Below are positions 1 through 7,326 of a DNA stretch of 15,639 bases, in pieces (position 1 is the first letter of the stretch; the number at the start of each line of letters is the position of its first letter). The position numbers were made by a program, and so were the translations under genes. Under the pieces are notes generated by a model, which saw only the letters and a list, made by a program, of their open reading frames with translations, was not told where the DNA came from and searched no databases. This stretch comes from Clostridiales bacterium (GTDB lineage: Bacteria; Bacillota; Clostridia; Lachnospirales; Lachnospiraceae): the NCBI GenBank assembly GCA_021203115.1, contig JAJQBV010000059.1:1-15639 (forward strand), read 5' to 3'.

Positions 1-1
1 G

Positions 2-286
2 CATGTGACAGACACCATGTGCAAGACGAAGGGCTACAAGGAATATTACATGAAGTCCATTCTCGCCGACACTTCCGCGGTGACCGGTCTTGAGATGATC
101 CGCCGGACGGTCGGCATGGCAAATGTCAAGGATCTGACCACGATCGAGGATGAGAAAGCCCGGGCGCGCGCGGAGCGCATCTGCATCACGGCGGCGATTG
201 ATTTTATCAAGAACCGGGATGATAAAGCCTGTGGCAAGTGCTTCCTCAGAACCCTGAAAGAGGCCGTAGCGGCCGTGGATGCTTAA
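2..286 (+). CDS. mtnK: 5-methylthioribose kinase, C-terminal fragment (cut by window edge)
   Basis: The reading frame is open to the left edge, so only the last ~94 residues are seen; the full family length is about 400. MtnK phosphorylates 5-methylthioribose (and in some species 5-deoxyribose) at the C1 hydroxyl with ATP, in the cytoplasm. The visible part fits the helical C-terminal end of the family: TSAVTGLEMIRRTVGMANV, a D-L-T-T-I-E-D-E-K-A-R-A-R-A-E-R segment, then an AIDFIKNRD helix. A GTG at 5 is only an in-frame valine, not a believable start, because it lies inside the conserved domain. The stop is 34 bases before the mtnA start, so the two are very probably co-transcribed; the mtnA partner strongly supports the call. 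The sugar specificity cannot be judged from this fragment. Confidence 0.85.
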   Translation, partial: HVTDTMCKTKGYKEYYMKSILADTSAVTGLEMIRRTVGMANVKDLTTIEDEKARARAERICITAAIDFIKNRDDKACGKCFLRTLKEAVAAVDA

Positions 287-320
287 ACGGGCGTAAGATT
301 TGTATAAGGAAGATTTTGAA

Positions 321-1433
321 ATGGCAAACGCACTAAATCTGGATACCGTCGTCCTCTCGGAAGACGGGAAAAGTATCGTGATTCTTGACCAGACACTGCT
401 GCCGGGAAAGACCGAGTATCTTTCTCTGGATAAAGCGGAGGATATCTGGGAGGCGATTTATAAACTGCGCGTGAGAGGGGCGCCGGCGATCGGCGTGACC
501 GGAGGCTTTGCCTACTATGTGCTCGCCTCGCAGGTGGAGACGGACGACATGGATCAGTTCGTCGCGGAGTGTACGAAGATTATGGAGTATGTAAACTCTT
601 CCCGTCCGACAGCGGTGAACTTAAGCTGGGCGCTGAACCGGATGCACGCGGTGCTGCTCGCGGAGAAGGACGGCAAGACCGTTGCGCAGATGAAGGAGCG
701 CCTGAAAGAGGAGTCCATCGCGATCCGCGAGGAGGACATTCAGATCAGCCGCAACATCGGCGCATACGGATACGAGCTGCTTGAACAGCTCGGAAAGGGC
801 GTGGGTGTTATGACACACTGCAACGCCGGTACGCTGGCCACAGCGAAGTACGGCACGGCGCTCGCCCCGATTTACATTGCTCTGGAAAAGGGATGGGATC
901 CGAAAAAGGATCTGCATGTCTATTGCGATGAGACGAGACCGCTCCTGCAGGGGGCACGGCTTTCCGCCTATGAGATGCAGACCGCCGGAGTCGATACCTA
1001 TGTGCAGTGTGACAATATGGCTTCCTACACGATGAAGTCCGGCAAGATCGGAATTATCTTTGTGGGGTGTGACCGCGTGGCGGCCAACGGCGACTTTGCG
1101 AACAAGATCGGAACCAGCGGCGTCGCGATCATCGCGAAGCATTACGGGATTCCGTTCTATGTCTGCGCACCGTCCTCCACCATCGACATGACGATGGCAT
1201 CGGGCGATGAGATTCATATCGAGCAGCGCAAGCCGGAGGAGGTCACGGAGATGTGGTATGAGGAGCGCATGGCTCCGGAGGGAGTGGGCGTCGTGAACCC
1301 GGCCTTCGATGTGACAGACCACAGCCTTGTGACCGGTATCATCACCGAGAAGGGGATCGCGACAGCGCCGTTTAAAGAGTCCTTCGAGAAGATGGGTATC
1401 CGTCCGGTTGAAAAGTTTGTAGACAAAAAGTAA
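321..1433 (+). CDS. mtnA: S-methyl-5-thioribose-1-phosphate isomerase
   Basis: This 370-residue enzyme of the eIF2B-alpha/MtnA fold interconverts 5-methylthioribose-1-phosphate and 5-methylthioribulose-1-phosphate; family members can also take 5-deoxyribose-1-phosphate. Family landmarks are clear: RVRGAPAIG near the N terminus, THCNAGTLAT with the catalytic Cys at 167, and GCDRVAANGDFANKIGT with the catalytic Asp at 251 (roles known from the family). The length is normal. I chose ATG 321 over an upstream in-frame TTG at 300 because AAGGA (306-310) sits 10 bases before it and the conserved fold begins at the later codon. It follows mtnK directly and runs convergent to the deoR-type gene with only 3 bases between the stop codons. 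Its product would feed the class II aldolase gene beyond that regulator. Confidence 0.95.
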   Translation: MANALNLDTVVLSEDGKSIVILDQTLLPGKTEYLSLDKAEDIWEAIYKLRVRGAPAIGVTGGFAYYVLASQVETDDMDQFVAECTKIMEYVNSSRPTAVNLSWALNRMHAVLLAEKDGKTVAQMKERLKEESIAIREEDIQISRNIGAYGYELLEQLGKGVGVMTHCNAGTLATAKYGTALAPIYIALEKGWDPKKDLHVYCDETRPLLQGARLSAYEMQTAGVDTYVQCDNMASYTMKSGKIGIIFVGCDRVAANGDFANKIGTSGVAIIAKHYGIPFYVCAPSSTIDMTMASGDEIHIEQRKPEEVTEMWYEERMAPEGVGVVNPAFDVTDHSLVTGIITEKGIATAPFKESFEKMGIRPVEKFVDKK

Positions 1434-1436
1434 GGT

Positions 1437-2189
1437 TTAATATATGTCGATCTGGTGCTCGGCGAGATAGTCCTGCCACTCCGTCGGAAGCGTGCAGTCC
1501 GTGATGACGCCGTCCACATCGGTGAGCGGTGCGATAAACGAGAAGGAGACGTTGTTGATCTTGGAGTGATCAAACACGAGATACTTCTGGTTCGCGTGGG
1601 CAAGGGCTGTCTGGTGCAGCTTCGCACGGTCGTCGTTGGTATCGGTTATGCCATACTCCAGATCGACACTCCGGCAGGAGATAAAGGCCTTATCCACGTA
1701 ATAGTTCTCAAGTGCGCGGATGGTTCCCACCCCGACAAAGTCCATATAGTCGGATGAGAACTTTCCGCCGATCACATGAAGCTTTACCGTGCCGGAATCC
1801 GCAAGGATATTGGCGATCTCCAGAGAGGATGTCAGAACCGTGATCTTCCGTCCGGTGAGCATCCGGGCGATGGACCAGCAGGTGGTAGAGCCGTCGAGGA
1901 AAATATAATCGCCGGCCAGAATCAGGGAGCTGCACTTTTGCGCAATGATCTCCTTTTCCGGAACCTTGATCACCTTCCGCAGATGCGGATCCAGGTCGTT
2001 CTGGACACCGTCGAGGATATAGGCGCCGCCGTGGGTGCGGATGAGCTCGTTATTCTGCTCCATCTCCTTCAGGTCGCGGCGAATGGTTTCTTTGGTGACA
2101 TTTAACTTTTCAGCGAGGCTTGCGATGCGGACGCTTTTGTGCTCCTGCAGTTCTTCGCGTATCGCTGCTTTGCGTGCGATGGCCAGCAT
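1437..2189 (-). CDS. DeoR-family transcriptional regulator
   Basis: This 250-residue protein has the standard DeoR/GlpR layout. The N-terminal winged helix-turn-helix (about residues 1-57) contains the family signature: VRIASLAEKLNVTKETIRRD followed by L-K-E-M-E. The C-terminal DeoR sensor domain (about 75-235) is of the kind that binds phosphorylated sugars, with a D-G-S-T-T segment and an F-D-H-S-K-I motif. The start ATG at 2189 is preceded by a strong minus-strand GGGAGGGA (2197-2204) at 7-base spacing. It lies between mtnA and the microcompartment operon and is divergent from the latter. It is therefore the likely local repressor of the operon and of itself. The effector is inferred to be a ribulose-1-phosphate intermediate or DHAP, but the sequence does not prove this. 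Confidence 0.9.
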   Translation of the reverse strand: MLAIARKAAIREELQEHKSVRIASLAEKLNVTKETIRRDLKEMEQNNELIRTHGGAYILDGVQNDLDPHLRKVIKVPEKEIIAQKCSSLILAGDYIFLDGSTTCWSIARMLTGRKITVLTSSLEIANILADSGTVKLHVIGGKFSSDYMDFVGVGTIRALENYYVDKAFISCRSVDLEYGITDTNDDRAKLHQTALAHANQKYLVFDHSKINNVSFSFIAPLTDVDGVITDCTLPTEWQDYLAEHQIDIY

Positions 2190-2219
2190 AGTGATGTCCC
2201 TCCCGATTCTGTTTATATA

Positions 2220-2239
2220 TTATGTAAAATATAACATAA
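2220..2239. promoter_or_regulatory. Inverted repeat, probable DeoR operator
   Basis: TTATGT (2220-2225) and ACATAA (2234-2239) form a perfect 6-bp inverted repeat with an 8-base AT spacer. It lies between the divergent deoR-type gene and the aldolase operon and covers the -10 of the deoR promoter. Its position makes it the best operator candidate; binding is inferred. Confidence 0.5.
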
Positions 2240-2256
2240 GTACTGACAAAATGCAA
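2228..2256 (-). promoter_or_regulatory. Promoter of the deoR-type gene
   Basis: On the minus strand a -35 TTGCAT (2251-2256) is separated by 17 bases from -10 TATATT (2228-2233). The -10 is preceded by TGT, an extended -10. Spacing and match fit a sigma-A promoter. It overlaps an inverted repeat at 2220-2239, which fits self-repression. I found no equally clear rightward promoter for the aldolase operon in 2190-2329. Confidence 0.65.
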
Positions 2257-2329
2257 TCAGAGAGCGGCGGGAACTGGGCGGCATCAGTAACATTTACAAA
2301 AATAAGAAATTACACAGTGGGGAAAATAT

Positions 2330-3202
2330 ATGAGTTACCAGTTTGAATCCCAGTATCCGGGAGATTATGAAGTAAAAAAGACCATCCTGGAGATCGGACG
2401 CAGGATGTACGCCAAAAATTTCGTGGCGGCCAATGACGGGAATATCAGTGCAAAGGTCAGCGACGACACGATCTGGTGTACTCCTACGGGAGTATCAAAG
2501 GGATACATGACCGATGATATGCTGGTGCTGATGGATCTGGACGGCAATGTCATAAAGGGAAACTGCAAACCGTCCAGTGAGGTTAAAATGCACCTGCGGG
2601 TCTACAATGAGAATCCGGATGTAAAGGCAGTGGTGCATGCGCACCCGCCGGCAGCGACATCCTACGCGATCGCGGGGCTTCCGCTGAACCGGGCCATTCT
2701 CACCGAGGCTGTTATGGGAATCGGCGAAATTCCGCTGGCTCCCTACGCGATGCCGGGGACTGAGGAGGTGCCGGATTCCATCACGCCGTTCATCCGCTCC
2801 CATAACGGATGCCTGTTGGCAAACCACGGGGCAATCACATGGGGAAAGGATGCCATGGAGGCGTGGATGCGGATGGAGTCCGTGGAATATTACGCGCTGG
2901 TGAGCATGTACACGAACGCTCTGATCGGCCAGGCGAATGAGCTGACCTGCTCGCAGGTGGACCGCCTGATCGAGCGGCGCACCAACAGCGGGATATACAC
3001 CGGAGGACGCCCGCTCTGCCGCAACTGCGGTCCGGACGGCGTACCGGCCTGCGCGAAGGGCGGCTGCAGTCACGACCACAGCGGTGATTCGTCATCGCAT
3101 ACATGTTCCTGCGGCGGCAGCACAGATGAGGAAAAAAATGAGGCCGAGATGGTCGCACAGATCGTGCGGCAGATTCTCTCGGACAACAGATTCCGCGGAT
3201 GA
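2330..3202 (+). CDS. Class II (fuculose-phosphate-type) aldolase with C-terminal encapsulation peptide
   Basis: The 290-residue product has a zinc-dependent FucA/AraD-type domain (about residues 8-222) and a ~68-residue extension that ordinary family members (~215 residues) lack. Visible active-site residues are Glu84 in KPSSEVKMH and zinc ligands His103/His105 in HAHPP and His166 in LANHG. The family splits ketose-1-phosphates into DHAP and an aldehyde. Next to mtnK-mtnA the likely substrates are 5-deoxyribulose- or 5-methylthioribulose-1-phosphate. The extension holds a Cys/His-rich linker (Cys230, 233, 241, 246, 259, 261) and ends in an amphipathic helix, AEMVAQIVRQILSDNR, typical of microcompartment targeting peptides. 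GGGGA (2319-2323) precedes ATG 2330. Alternatives are a fuculose/rhamnulose-phosphate aldolase or the related dehydratase MtnB. The SSE motif and the microcompartment context favour an aldolase. Confidence 0.9.
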   Translation: MSYQFESQYPGDYEVKKTILEIGRRMYAKNFVAANDGNISAKVSDDTIWCTPTGVSKGYMTDDMLVLMDLDGNVIKGNCKPSSEVKMHLRVYNENPDVKAVVHAHPPAATSYAIAGLPLNRAILTEAVMGIGEIPLAPYAMPGTEEVPDSITPFIRSHNGCLLANHGAITWGKDAMEAWMRMESVEYYALVSMYTNALIGQANELTCSQVDRLIERRTNSGIYTGGRPLCRNCGPDGVPACAKGGCSHDHSGDSSSHTCSCGGSTDEEKNEAEMVAQIVRQILSDNRFRG

Positions 3203-3223
3203 CAGAAAGCAGGTGATGCAGGA

Positions 3224-4297
3224 GTGAAATTAGATAAGGCCGCAATCCGGCGTATCGTGCTGACACAGATCGCCGGAAGCGGAGAGGGAAAATACATCCC
3301 GATCGGAATTTCCGCACGCCATGTCCATCTGTCCGCTGCCGATCTGGCCGTACTGTTCGGAGAGGGAAGCACCCTGCATCCGATCCGTGCGCTGACCCAG
3401 CCGGGACAGTTCGCAGCCAGAGAGCAGGTGACCGTCGTCGGACCCGGAGGAAGTCTGGAGCATGTGAGAGTGCTCGGACCGACGCGGGCGAAGAGCCAGA
3501 TCGAGATTTCAGTTTCGGATTCCTTCAAAATCGGCGTGAAGAAATGTCCGATCCGGCTTTCCGGTGATCTGGACGGCTCCATGGGTGTCACGCTCATCGG
3601 CCCGAAGGGACGGGTCACGCTGGATGAAGGGTTGATCGTGGCGGCGCGCCACATACATATGAGCGAAGCGGAAGCGTTAGTTTACGGCGTTCACGACAGA
3701 CAGGTCGTCGCGGTCCGGGTCGGGGGCGAGCGCCCCTGTACCTTGGAAAATGTGATCTGCCGCGTCGGAAGCGGCCATGCGCTGGAGCTGCACCTTGACA
3801 CAGATGAGGCGAACGCCTGCGGTCTGGGTGCGGATGATCTGGTCGGACTGGTATCGTCCGGGGAGATCTCACCGCCGCTGAGAGAGGCAGAAAGGAGTCA
3901 GGCTGTGGAGAAACGGAATTTGACAGACGGTACAAGGTGCCATCCGATGGCTGCGTCAAACGAGGACTGTGATTTCGGCAGCCGGAACGCGGACGCGTCG
4001 GGACTTCCGGATTATATGGAGGGATACCGGCCGTGCATACCCAAGGTGTGGCGGGAGCCGACACCGGCACAGAAGCATGCGGCCCCGATTGTTTCCGGAG
4101 CAGACGCCGCGGCGTGCGGCGAGCCCGTTCTGGAGCTTGTGACGGAGCGGGATATCAACGATGCCTTCCGTGACAACAAAAAGCAGATTTACTGCGAGAA
4201 AAAGGCACTGATCACACCGGCAGCCCGGGAGCGCGCCGAGGCGATGGAGATAAAGATTATCCGTGTGAGAGGAGGCGGGACCGGCGAATGCAGATAG
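3224..4297 (+). CDS. pduL: PduL-type phosphate acyltransferase with extra C-terminal EutQ-like domain
   Basis: PduL swaps CoA for phosphate on acyl-CoA inside the shell, giving acyl-phosphate and recycling CoA. Residues 1-18 form a predicted amphipathic targeting helix. Two PTAC beta-barrel halves follow, each with its zinc-binding motif: ARHVHLS (His33, His35) and ARHIHMS (His143, His145). The normal PduL length of ~210 residues is reached near residue 218, but the frame continues to 357. The extra part has a low-complexity stretch (about 219-300). It ends in a segment at 303-352 containing LVTERDINDAF and ALITPAARERAEAMEIKIIR, which resembles the N-terminal piece of EutQ and similar tails in BMC proteins. 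The GTG start is supported by AGGTGA at 3211-3216, and it follows the aldolase stop by 21 bases. An internal start at 3905 is noted separately. Confidence 0.88.
   Translation: MKLDKAAIRRIVLTQIAGSGEGKYIPIGISARHVHLSAADLAVLFGEGSTLHPIRALTQPGQFAAREQVTVVGPGGSLEHVRVLGPTRAKSQIEISVSDSFKIGVKKCPIRLSGDLDGSMGVTLIGPKGRVTLDEGLIVAARHIHMSEAEALVYGVHDRQVVAVRVGGERPCTLENVICRVGSGHALELHLDTDEANACGLGADDLVGLVSSGEISPPLREAERSQAVEKRNLTDGTRCHPMAASNEDCDFGSRNADASGLPDYMEGYRPCIPKVWREPTPAQKHAAPIVSGADAAACGEPVLELVTERDINDAFRDNKKQIYCEKKALITPAARERAEAMEIKIIRVRGGGTGECR
3891..3907 (+). promoter_or_regulatory. Strong internal ribosome site and GTG start inside the pduL frame
   Basis: AAAGGAG (3891-3897), then 7 bases, then an in-frame GTG (3905-3907). 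This is better than the site of pduL itself and lies just after the end of the canonical PduL domain. It could produce a separate 130-residue protein (3905-4297) carrying only the EutQ-like tail. Whether it is used is unknown. Confidence 0.5.
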
Positions 4298-4605
4298 GAA
4301 GAGTGGTAGGGACTGTGGTGAGCACATCAAAGTCCGAGAAGATCAACGGGTTGAAGATGCTGCTGGTCAAGCCCATCGACATTGAGACCTTTGAGGAAAA
4401 AGGAAACATCGTGGTCGCGTTTGACGCGGTGGGCGCGGGAGAAGGCGAGGTCGTCATGATCGTCTCCGGTTCCTCATCCAGACAGACCGCACTGACGGAC
4501 AACAAACCGTCGGATACGGCGATCATCGCGATCATTGATTATATTGATCTGCACAACGAGCGGATCTTCAGCAAAGAGAAAGATACCAGGGAGGTGAGTG
4601 ACTGA
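4288..4605 (+). CDS. BMC-P (EutN/CcmL-type) shell vertex protein, first copy
   Basis: The 105-residue product is a pentameric shell protein that caps the vertices of the icosahedral microcompartment. The family start is plain, MQIGRVVGTVVSTSKSEKI, followed by GLKMLLVKPI, a V-A-F-D-A-V-G-A-G-E-G-E-V-V core and the closing strand AIIAIIDYIDL. The length is slightly above the usual 85-95 because of a charged C-terminal tail. ATG 4288 overlaps the end of pduL by 10 bases and has GAGGAGG upstream (4269-4275 region), so translation is probably coupled. The stop overlaps the next start (ATGA-type junction at 4603-4607). It is one of three BMC-P genes here. Confidence 0.93.
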   Translation: MQIGRVVGTVVSTSKSEKINGLKMLLVKPIDIETFEEKGNIVVAFDAVGAGEGEVVMIVSGSSSRQTALTDNKPSDTAIIAIIDYIDLHNERIFSKEKDTREVSD

Positions 4606-6017
4606 TGCTAACGAAGGAACAGATCGAACAGATCGTTCGGATGACCATTGAACAGGTGGATCGTCAGGGCGGATCCTCCGCCTGTGCACCGGCATCGGGA
4701 AACGGGTGGATGTTTGACCGCGTGGACGACTGTGTCAGAGCAGCCTCGGCCGCGCAGAAGAAGCTGGCCGGAATGAGCATTGACGCGCGGGAGGCACTGA
4801 TCCGTGCCATGCGGAAGGCATCTGTGGATAACGCGCAGAAGCTGGCGCAGATGGCGCATGACGAGACCGGGTACGGAAAGGTTTCGGACAAGGTCCAGAA
4901 GATTTTGCTGGTGGCCAACAAGACGCCGGGAACGGAGGATATCGAGCCGCGTGTCTTTACCGGCGATCACGGGATAACACTGGTGGAGCAGGCGCCTTAC
5001 GGGGTCATCGGTTCCATCACACCGTCCACCAACCCGCCGGGAACGATCATCAACAATTCCATCAGCATGATCGCGGGCGGAAACGCGGTGGTATATAACC
5101 CGCACCCCGCGGCGGTAAAATGCTGTCAGGAGACAATGCGGATCTTAAACGAGGCAATCGTTGCAGCCGGAGGTCCGATGGGCCTGATCTGCTGCCCGAC
5201 CACGCCGAATATGGATACCAGCGCGGACCTGATGAGCCATCCGGACATCAAGATGCTTTCTGTCACCGGCGGCGAGGCTGTCGTATCCATCGCCATGAAG
5301 AGCGGAAAGAAATGTATTTCCGCCGGACCGGGCAATCCGCCGGTTATCGTTGACGAGACGGCGGACATCCCGCAGGCGGCGAAGGACACCGTGGACGGCG
5401 CATCCTTTGACAACAACGTGCTCTGTGTTGCGGAAAAGGAGTGTTTTGTGGTAAACTCTGTATTTGACATGTTCATGAGTGAGATGCAGAAGCACGGCGC
5501 GTATCTTGTCCGGGGAAATGACATCGACAAAATCGTCCGGACGGTCATCAACGAGAAGGACGGAAAATATTCGGCAAACAAGAATTTTGTAGGGCATGAT
5601 GCCACCTACATCCTGCAGCAGTCCGGCGTATCCTACACCGGAGATCCGCGGCTGATCATTGCGGATGTCCCGAAGGATCACCCGTTCGTGATCGTGGAGA
5701 TGCTGATGCCGGTGCTCGGCTGTGTCCGCTGCTCCGATGTGGATCAGGCGATCGACTGGGCGGTGGAGGCAGAGCACGGATGCCAGCATTCCGCGATGAT
5801 GCACTCCACAAATTATAAGAACATGACAAAAGCGGCACGGGCAGTCAACACGACGATCTTTGTGAAGAACGGACCGTCCACCGCGGGGGTCGGCTTTAAC
5901 GGCGAGGGCTATGCGACACTCACCATTGCGACGCCCACGGGCGAGGGTCTGACCTCGGCCCGAAGCTTTACCAGAGCACGCCGCTGCGTTTTAAAAGACG
6001 GATTCCGCATTATTTAA
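4605..6017 (+). CDS. pduP: CoA-acylating aldehyde dehydrogenase, microcompartment type
   Basis: The 470-residue enzyme is of the PduP/EutE family. It oxidises an aldehyde with NAD+ and CoA to acyl-CoA within the shell. Residues 2-20 form an amphipathic N-terminal targeting helix (EQIEQIVRMTIEQV), separated from the catalytic domain by a Gly/Ser/Ala linker. Family landmarks include ITPSTNPPGTIINN, SVTGGEAVV and ISAGPGNPPVIVD. The catalytic Cys274 sits in FDNNVLCVAEKE. The length is normal. The start overlaps the BMC-P stop and has GGAGGTGAG just upstream. The expected substrate is acetaldehyde (from 5-deoxyribulose-1-phosphate) or 2-(methylthio)acetaldehyde; the sequence does not tell which. 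The EutE/PduP distinction is also uncertain, although the N-terminal peptide favours PduP. Confidence 0.93.
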   Translation: MLTKEQIEQIVRMTIEQVDRQGGSSACAPASGNGWMFDRVDDCVRAASAAQKKLAGMSIDAREALIRAMRKASVDNAQKLAQMAHDETGYGKVSDKVQKILLVANKTPGTEDIEPRVFTGDHGITLVEQAPYGVIGSITPSTNPPGTIINNSISMIAGGNAVVYNPHPAAVKCCQETMRILNEAIVAAGGPMGLICCPTTPNMDTSADLMSHPDIKMLSVTGGEAVVSIAMKSGKKCISAGPGNPPVIVDETADIPQAAKDTVDGASFDNNVLCVAEKECFVVNSVFDMFMSEMQKHGAYLVRGNDIDKIVRTVINEKDGKYSANKNFVGHDATYILQQSGVSYTGDPRLIIADVPKDHPFVIVEMLMPVLGCVRCSDVDQAIDWAVEAEHGCQHSAMMHSTNYKNMTKAARAVNTTIFVKNGPSTAGVGFNGEGYATLTIATPTGEGLTSARSFTRARRCVLKDGFRII

Positions 6018-6023
6018 ACAGAT

Positions 6024-7322
6024 ATGGGAATGATTCAAATGATTCGGGATGCCGGCGTCGTGGGTGCAGGCGGAGCCGGATTTCCAACCGATCGAAAATT
6101 AGACTGCAAGGCGGAGATCCTGATTATCAACGGGATCGAGTGCGAGCCGCTGCTTCGGACAGATCGCCATGTTATGGAGAACTATGCGATGGAAATTGTC
6201 CTGGCTGTCCGAATGATTCGGGACAACCTGAAGGCAAAGCGGGCAGTGATCGCACTGAAAAAGCATTATGAGAAGGCCGTGGAAGCCCTCCGCGATGCCG
6301 TAAAAGGGATGAAGGTGGAGCTTTACCTGTCGGATTCCTTTTACCCGGCGGGTGATGAGCAGAATCTGGTGTACTGCGTGACCGGACGGACGGTTCCGAC
6401 CGGCGGGATTCCGCTGGATGTGGGATGTGTCGTCAGCAATGTCAGCACGGTGTTAAACATCGCGCGGGCGCTGGAGGGCCAGCCGGTGACGGAGAAGATG
6501 GTGACGGTCGCGGGAAGCGTGGCGAATCCGGTGACGGTAAACTGTGCGATCGGGACACCGCTCTCACTCCTTCTGGATGCGGCGGGCGGTCCGGTGGGCG
6601 ATTGTACCTACATCATCGGAGGTCCCCTGATGGGGCGTGTGACCGATGACCTGTCCGAACCGGTGACGAAAACGACCGGCGGGCTTCTGGCGATTCCGAA
6701 GGGACACACCATTCTCTCAAAGAAAATGTTGGGAGAGCGGGATGCCATGCTGGCGCGGGCAGTCTGCTGCCAATGTTCCATGTGTACGCAGATGTGTCCC
6801 AGAAACGCCATGGGGCTGGATGTGCAGCCGCACAAGGCGATGCGGGCGTTTGCTTCCGGGAACGGCACTTTGCTCGGCAGGGTAAACGGTATTTTCTCCT
6901 GCTGTGACTGCGGCGTCTGTACCTACTACGCCTGCAATTTCGGGTTAAAGCCCGGCAAGGTGATGCAGGAGATGAAGGGCGCGCTGCAGAAGAACAGTGT
7001 CCGACCGGTGAAGGAAGTAAAATACAAGGCGGACAGCGGGATTGAGAACAAGCGGGTGCCCACGGAGCGGCTCCTGCAGCGGCTCGACCTGAAAAAGTTC
7101 GACCGGGATGCCCCGATGGTCGGATTCGTGGACTGCGATGAGGTCCGGATACCGCTGCGGATGCATATCGGCGCACCGGACAAACCGGTGGTACAGGCAG
7201 GGCAGCGGGTACATAAAGGCGATCTGATTGCGGAGCCGCAGGGGATGGGAGCACGGATCCACGCTTCCATCGACGGGACGGTTACCCGGGTGACAGATCA
7301 GGCAATAGAGATAAGGAAGTGA
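6024..7322 (+). CDS. pduS: PduS-like RnfC-family flavin/Fe-S oxidoreductase
   Basis: The 432-residue protein resembles PduS and RnfC. Residues 9-22 carry the glycine-rich RnfC nucleotide/FMN signature (AGVVGAGGAGFPT), followed by NGIECEPLLRTDRH. Two 4Fe-4S motifs follow: Cys248-x2-Cys251-x2-Cys254-x3-Cys258 and Cys293-x2-Cys296-x2-Cys299-x4-Cys304. A C-terminal barrel-sandwich segment ends the protein. PduS reduces cobalamin in B12-dependent compartments, but no B12 enzyme is seen here. Its likelier job is to reoxidise the NADH made by the aldehyde dehydrogenase and pass electrons to the neighbouring BMC-T. It starts 6 bases after the pduP stop with no good Shine-Dalgarno, so coupled translation is likely; ATG 6030 is an alternative start. 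Confidence 0.9.
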   Translation: MGMIQMIRDAGVVGAGGAGFPTDRKLDCKAEILIINGIECEPLLRTDRHVMENYAMEIVLAVRMIRDNLKAKRAVIALKKHYEKAVEALRDAVKGMKVELYLSDSFYPAGDEQNLVYCVTGRTVPTGGIPLDVGCVVSNVSTVLNIARALEGQPVTEKMVTVAGSVANPVTVNCAIGTPLSLLLDAAGGPVGDCTYIIGGPLMGRVTDDLSEPVTKTTGGLLAIPKGHTILSKKMLGERDAMLARAVCCQCSMCTQMCPRNAMGLDVQPHKAMRAFASGNGTLLGRVNGIFSCCDCGVCTYYACNFGLKPGKVMQEMKGALQKNSVRPVKEVKYKADSGIENKRVPTERLLQRLDLKKFDRDAPMVGFVDCDEVRIPLRMHIGAPDKPVVQAGQRVHKGDLIAEPQGMGARIHASIDGTVTRVTDQAIEIRK

Positions 7323-7326
7323 GATT

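Noticed and set aside
621..1322. Minus-strand open frame (233 codons) opposite mtnA
   Set aside because: Antisense shadow of a well-conserved gene; no family features.
300..1433. mtnA starting at TTG 300
   Set aside because: ATG 321 has AAGGA at good spacing and matches the start of the conserved fold; the extra seven residues contain the ribosome site itself.
2330..3202. Methylthioribulose-1-phosphate dehydratase (MtnB), which shares the class II aldolase fold
   Set aside because: The KPSSE motif is aldolase-like, the protein has a microcompartment targeting tail, it is grouped with PduP/PduL, and the later oxygen-dependent methionine-salvage genes are not seen. It is not fully excluded without an alignment.
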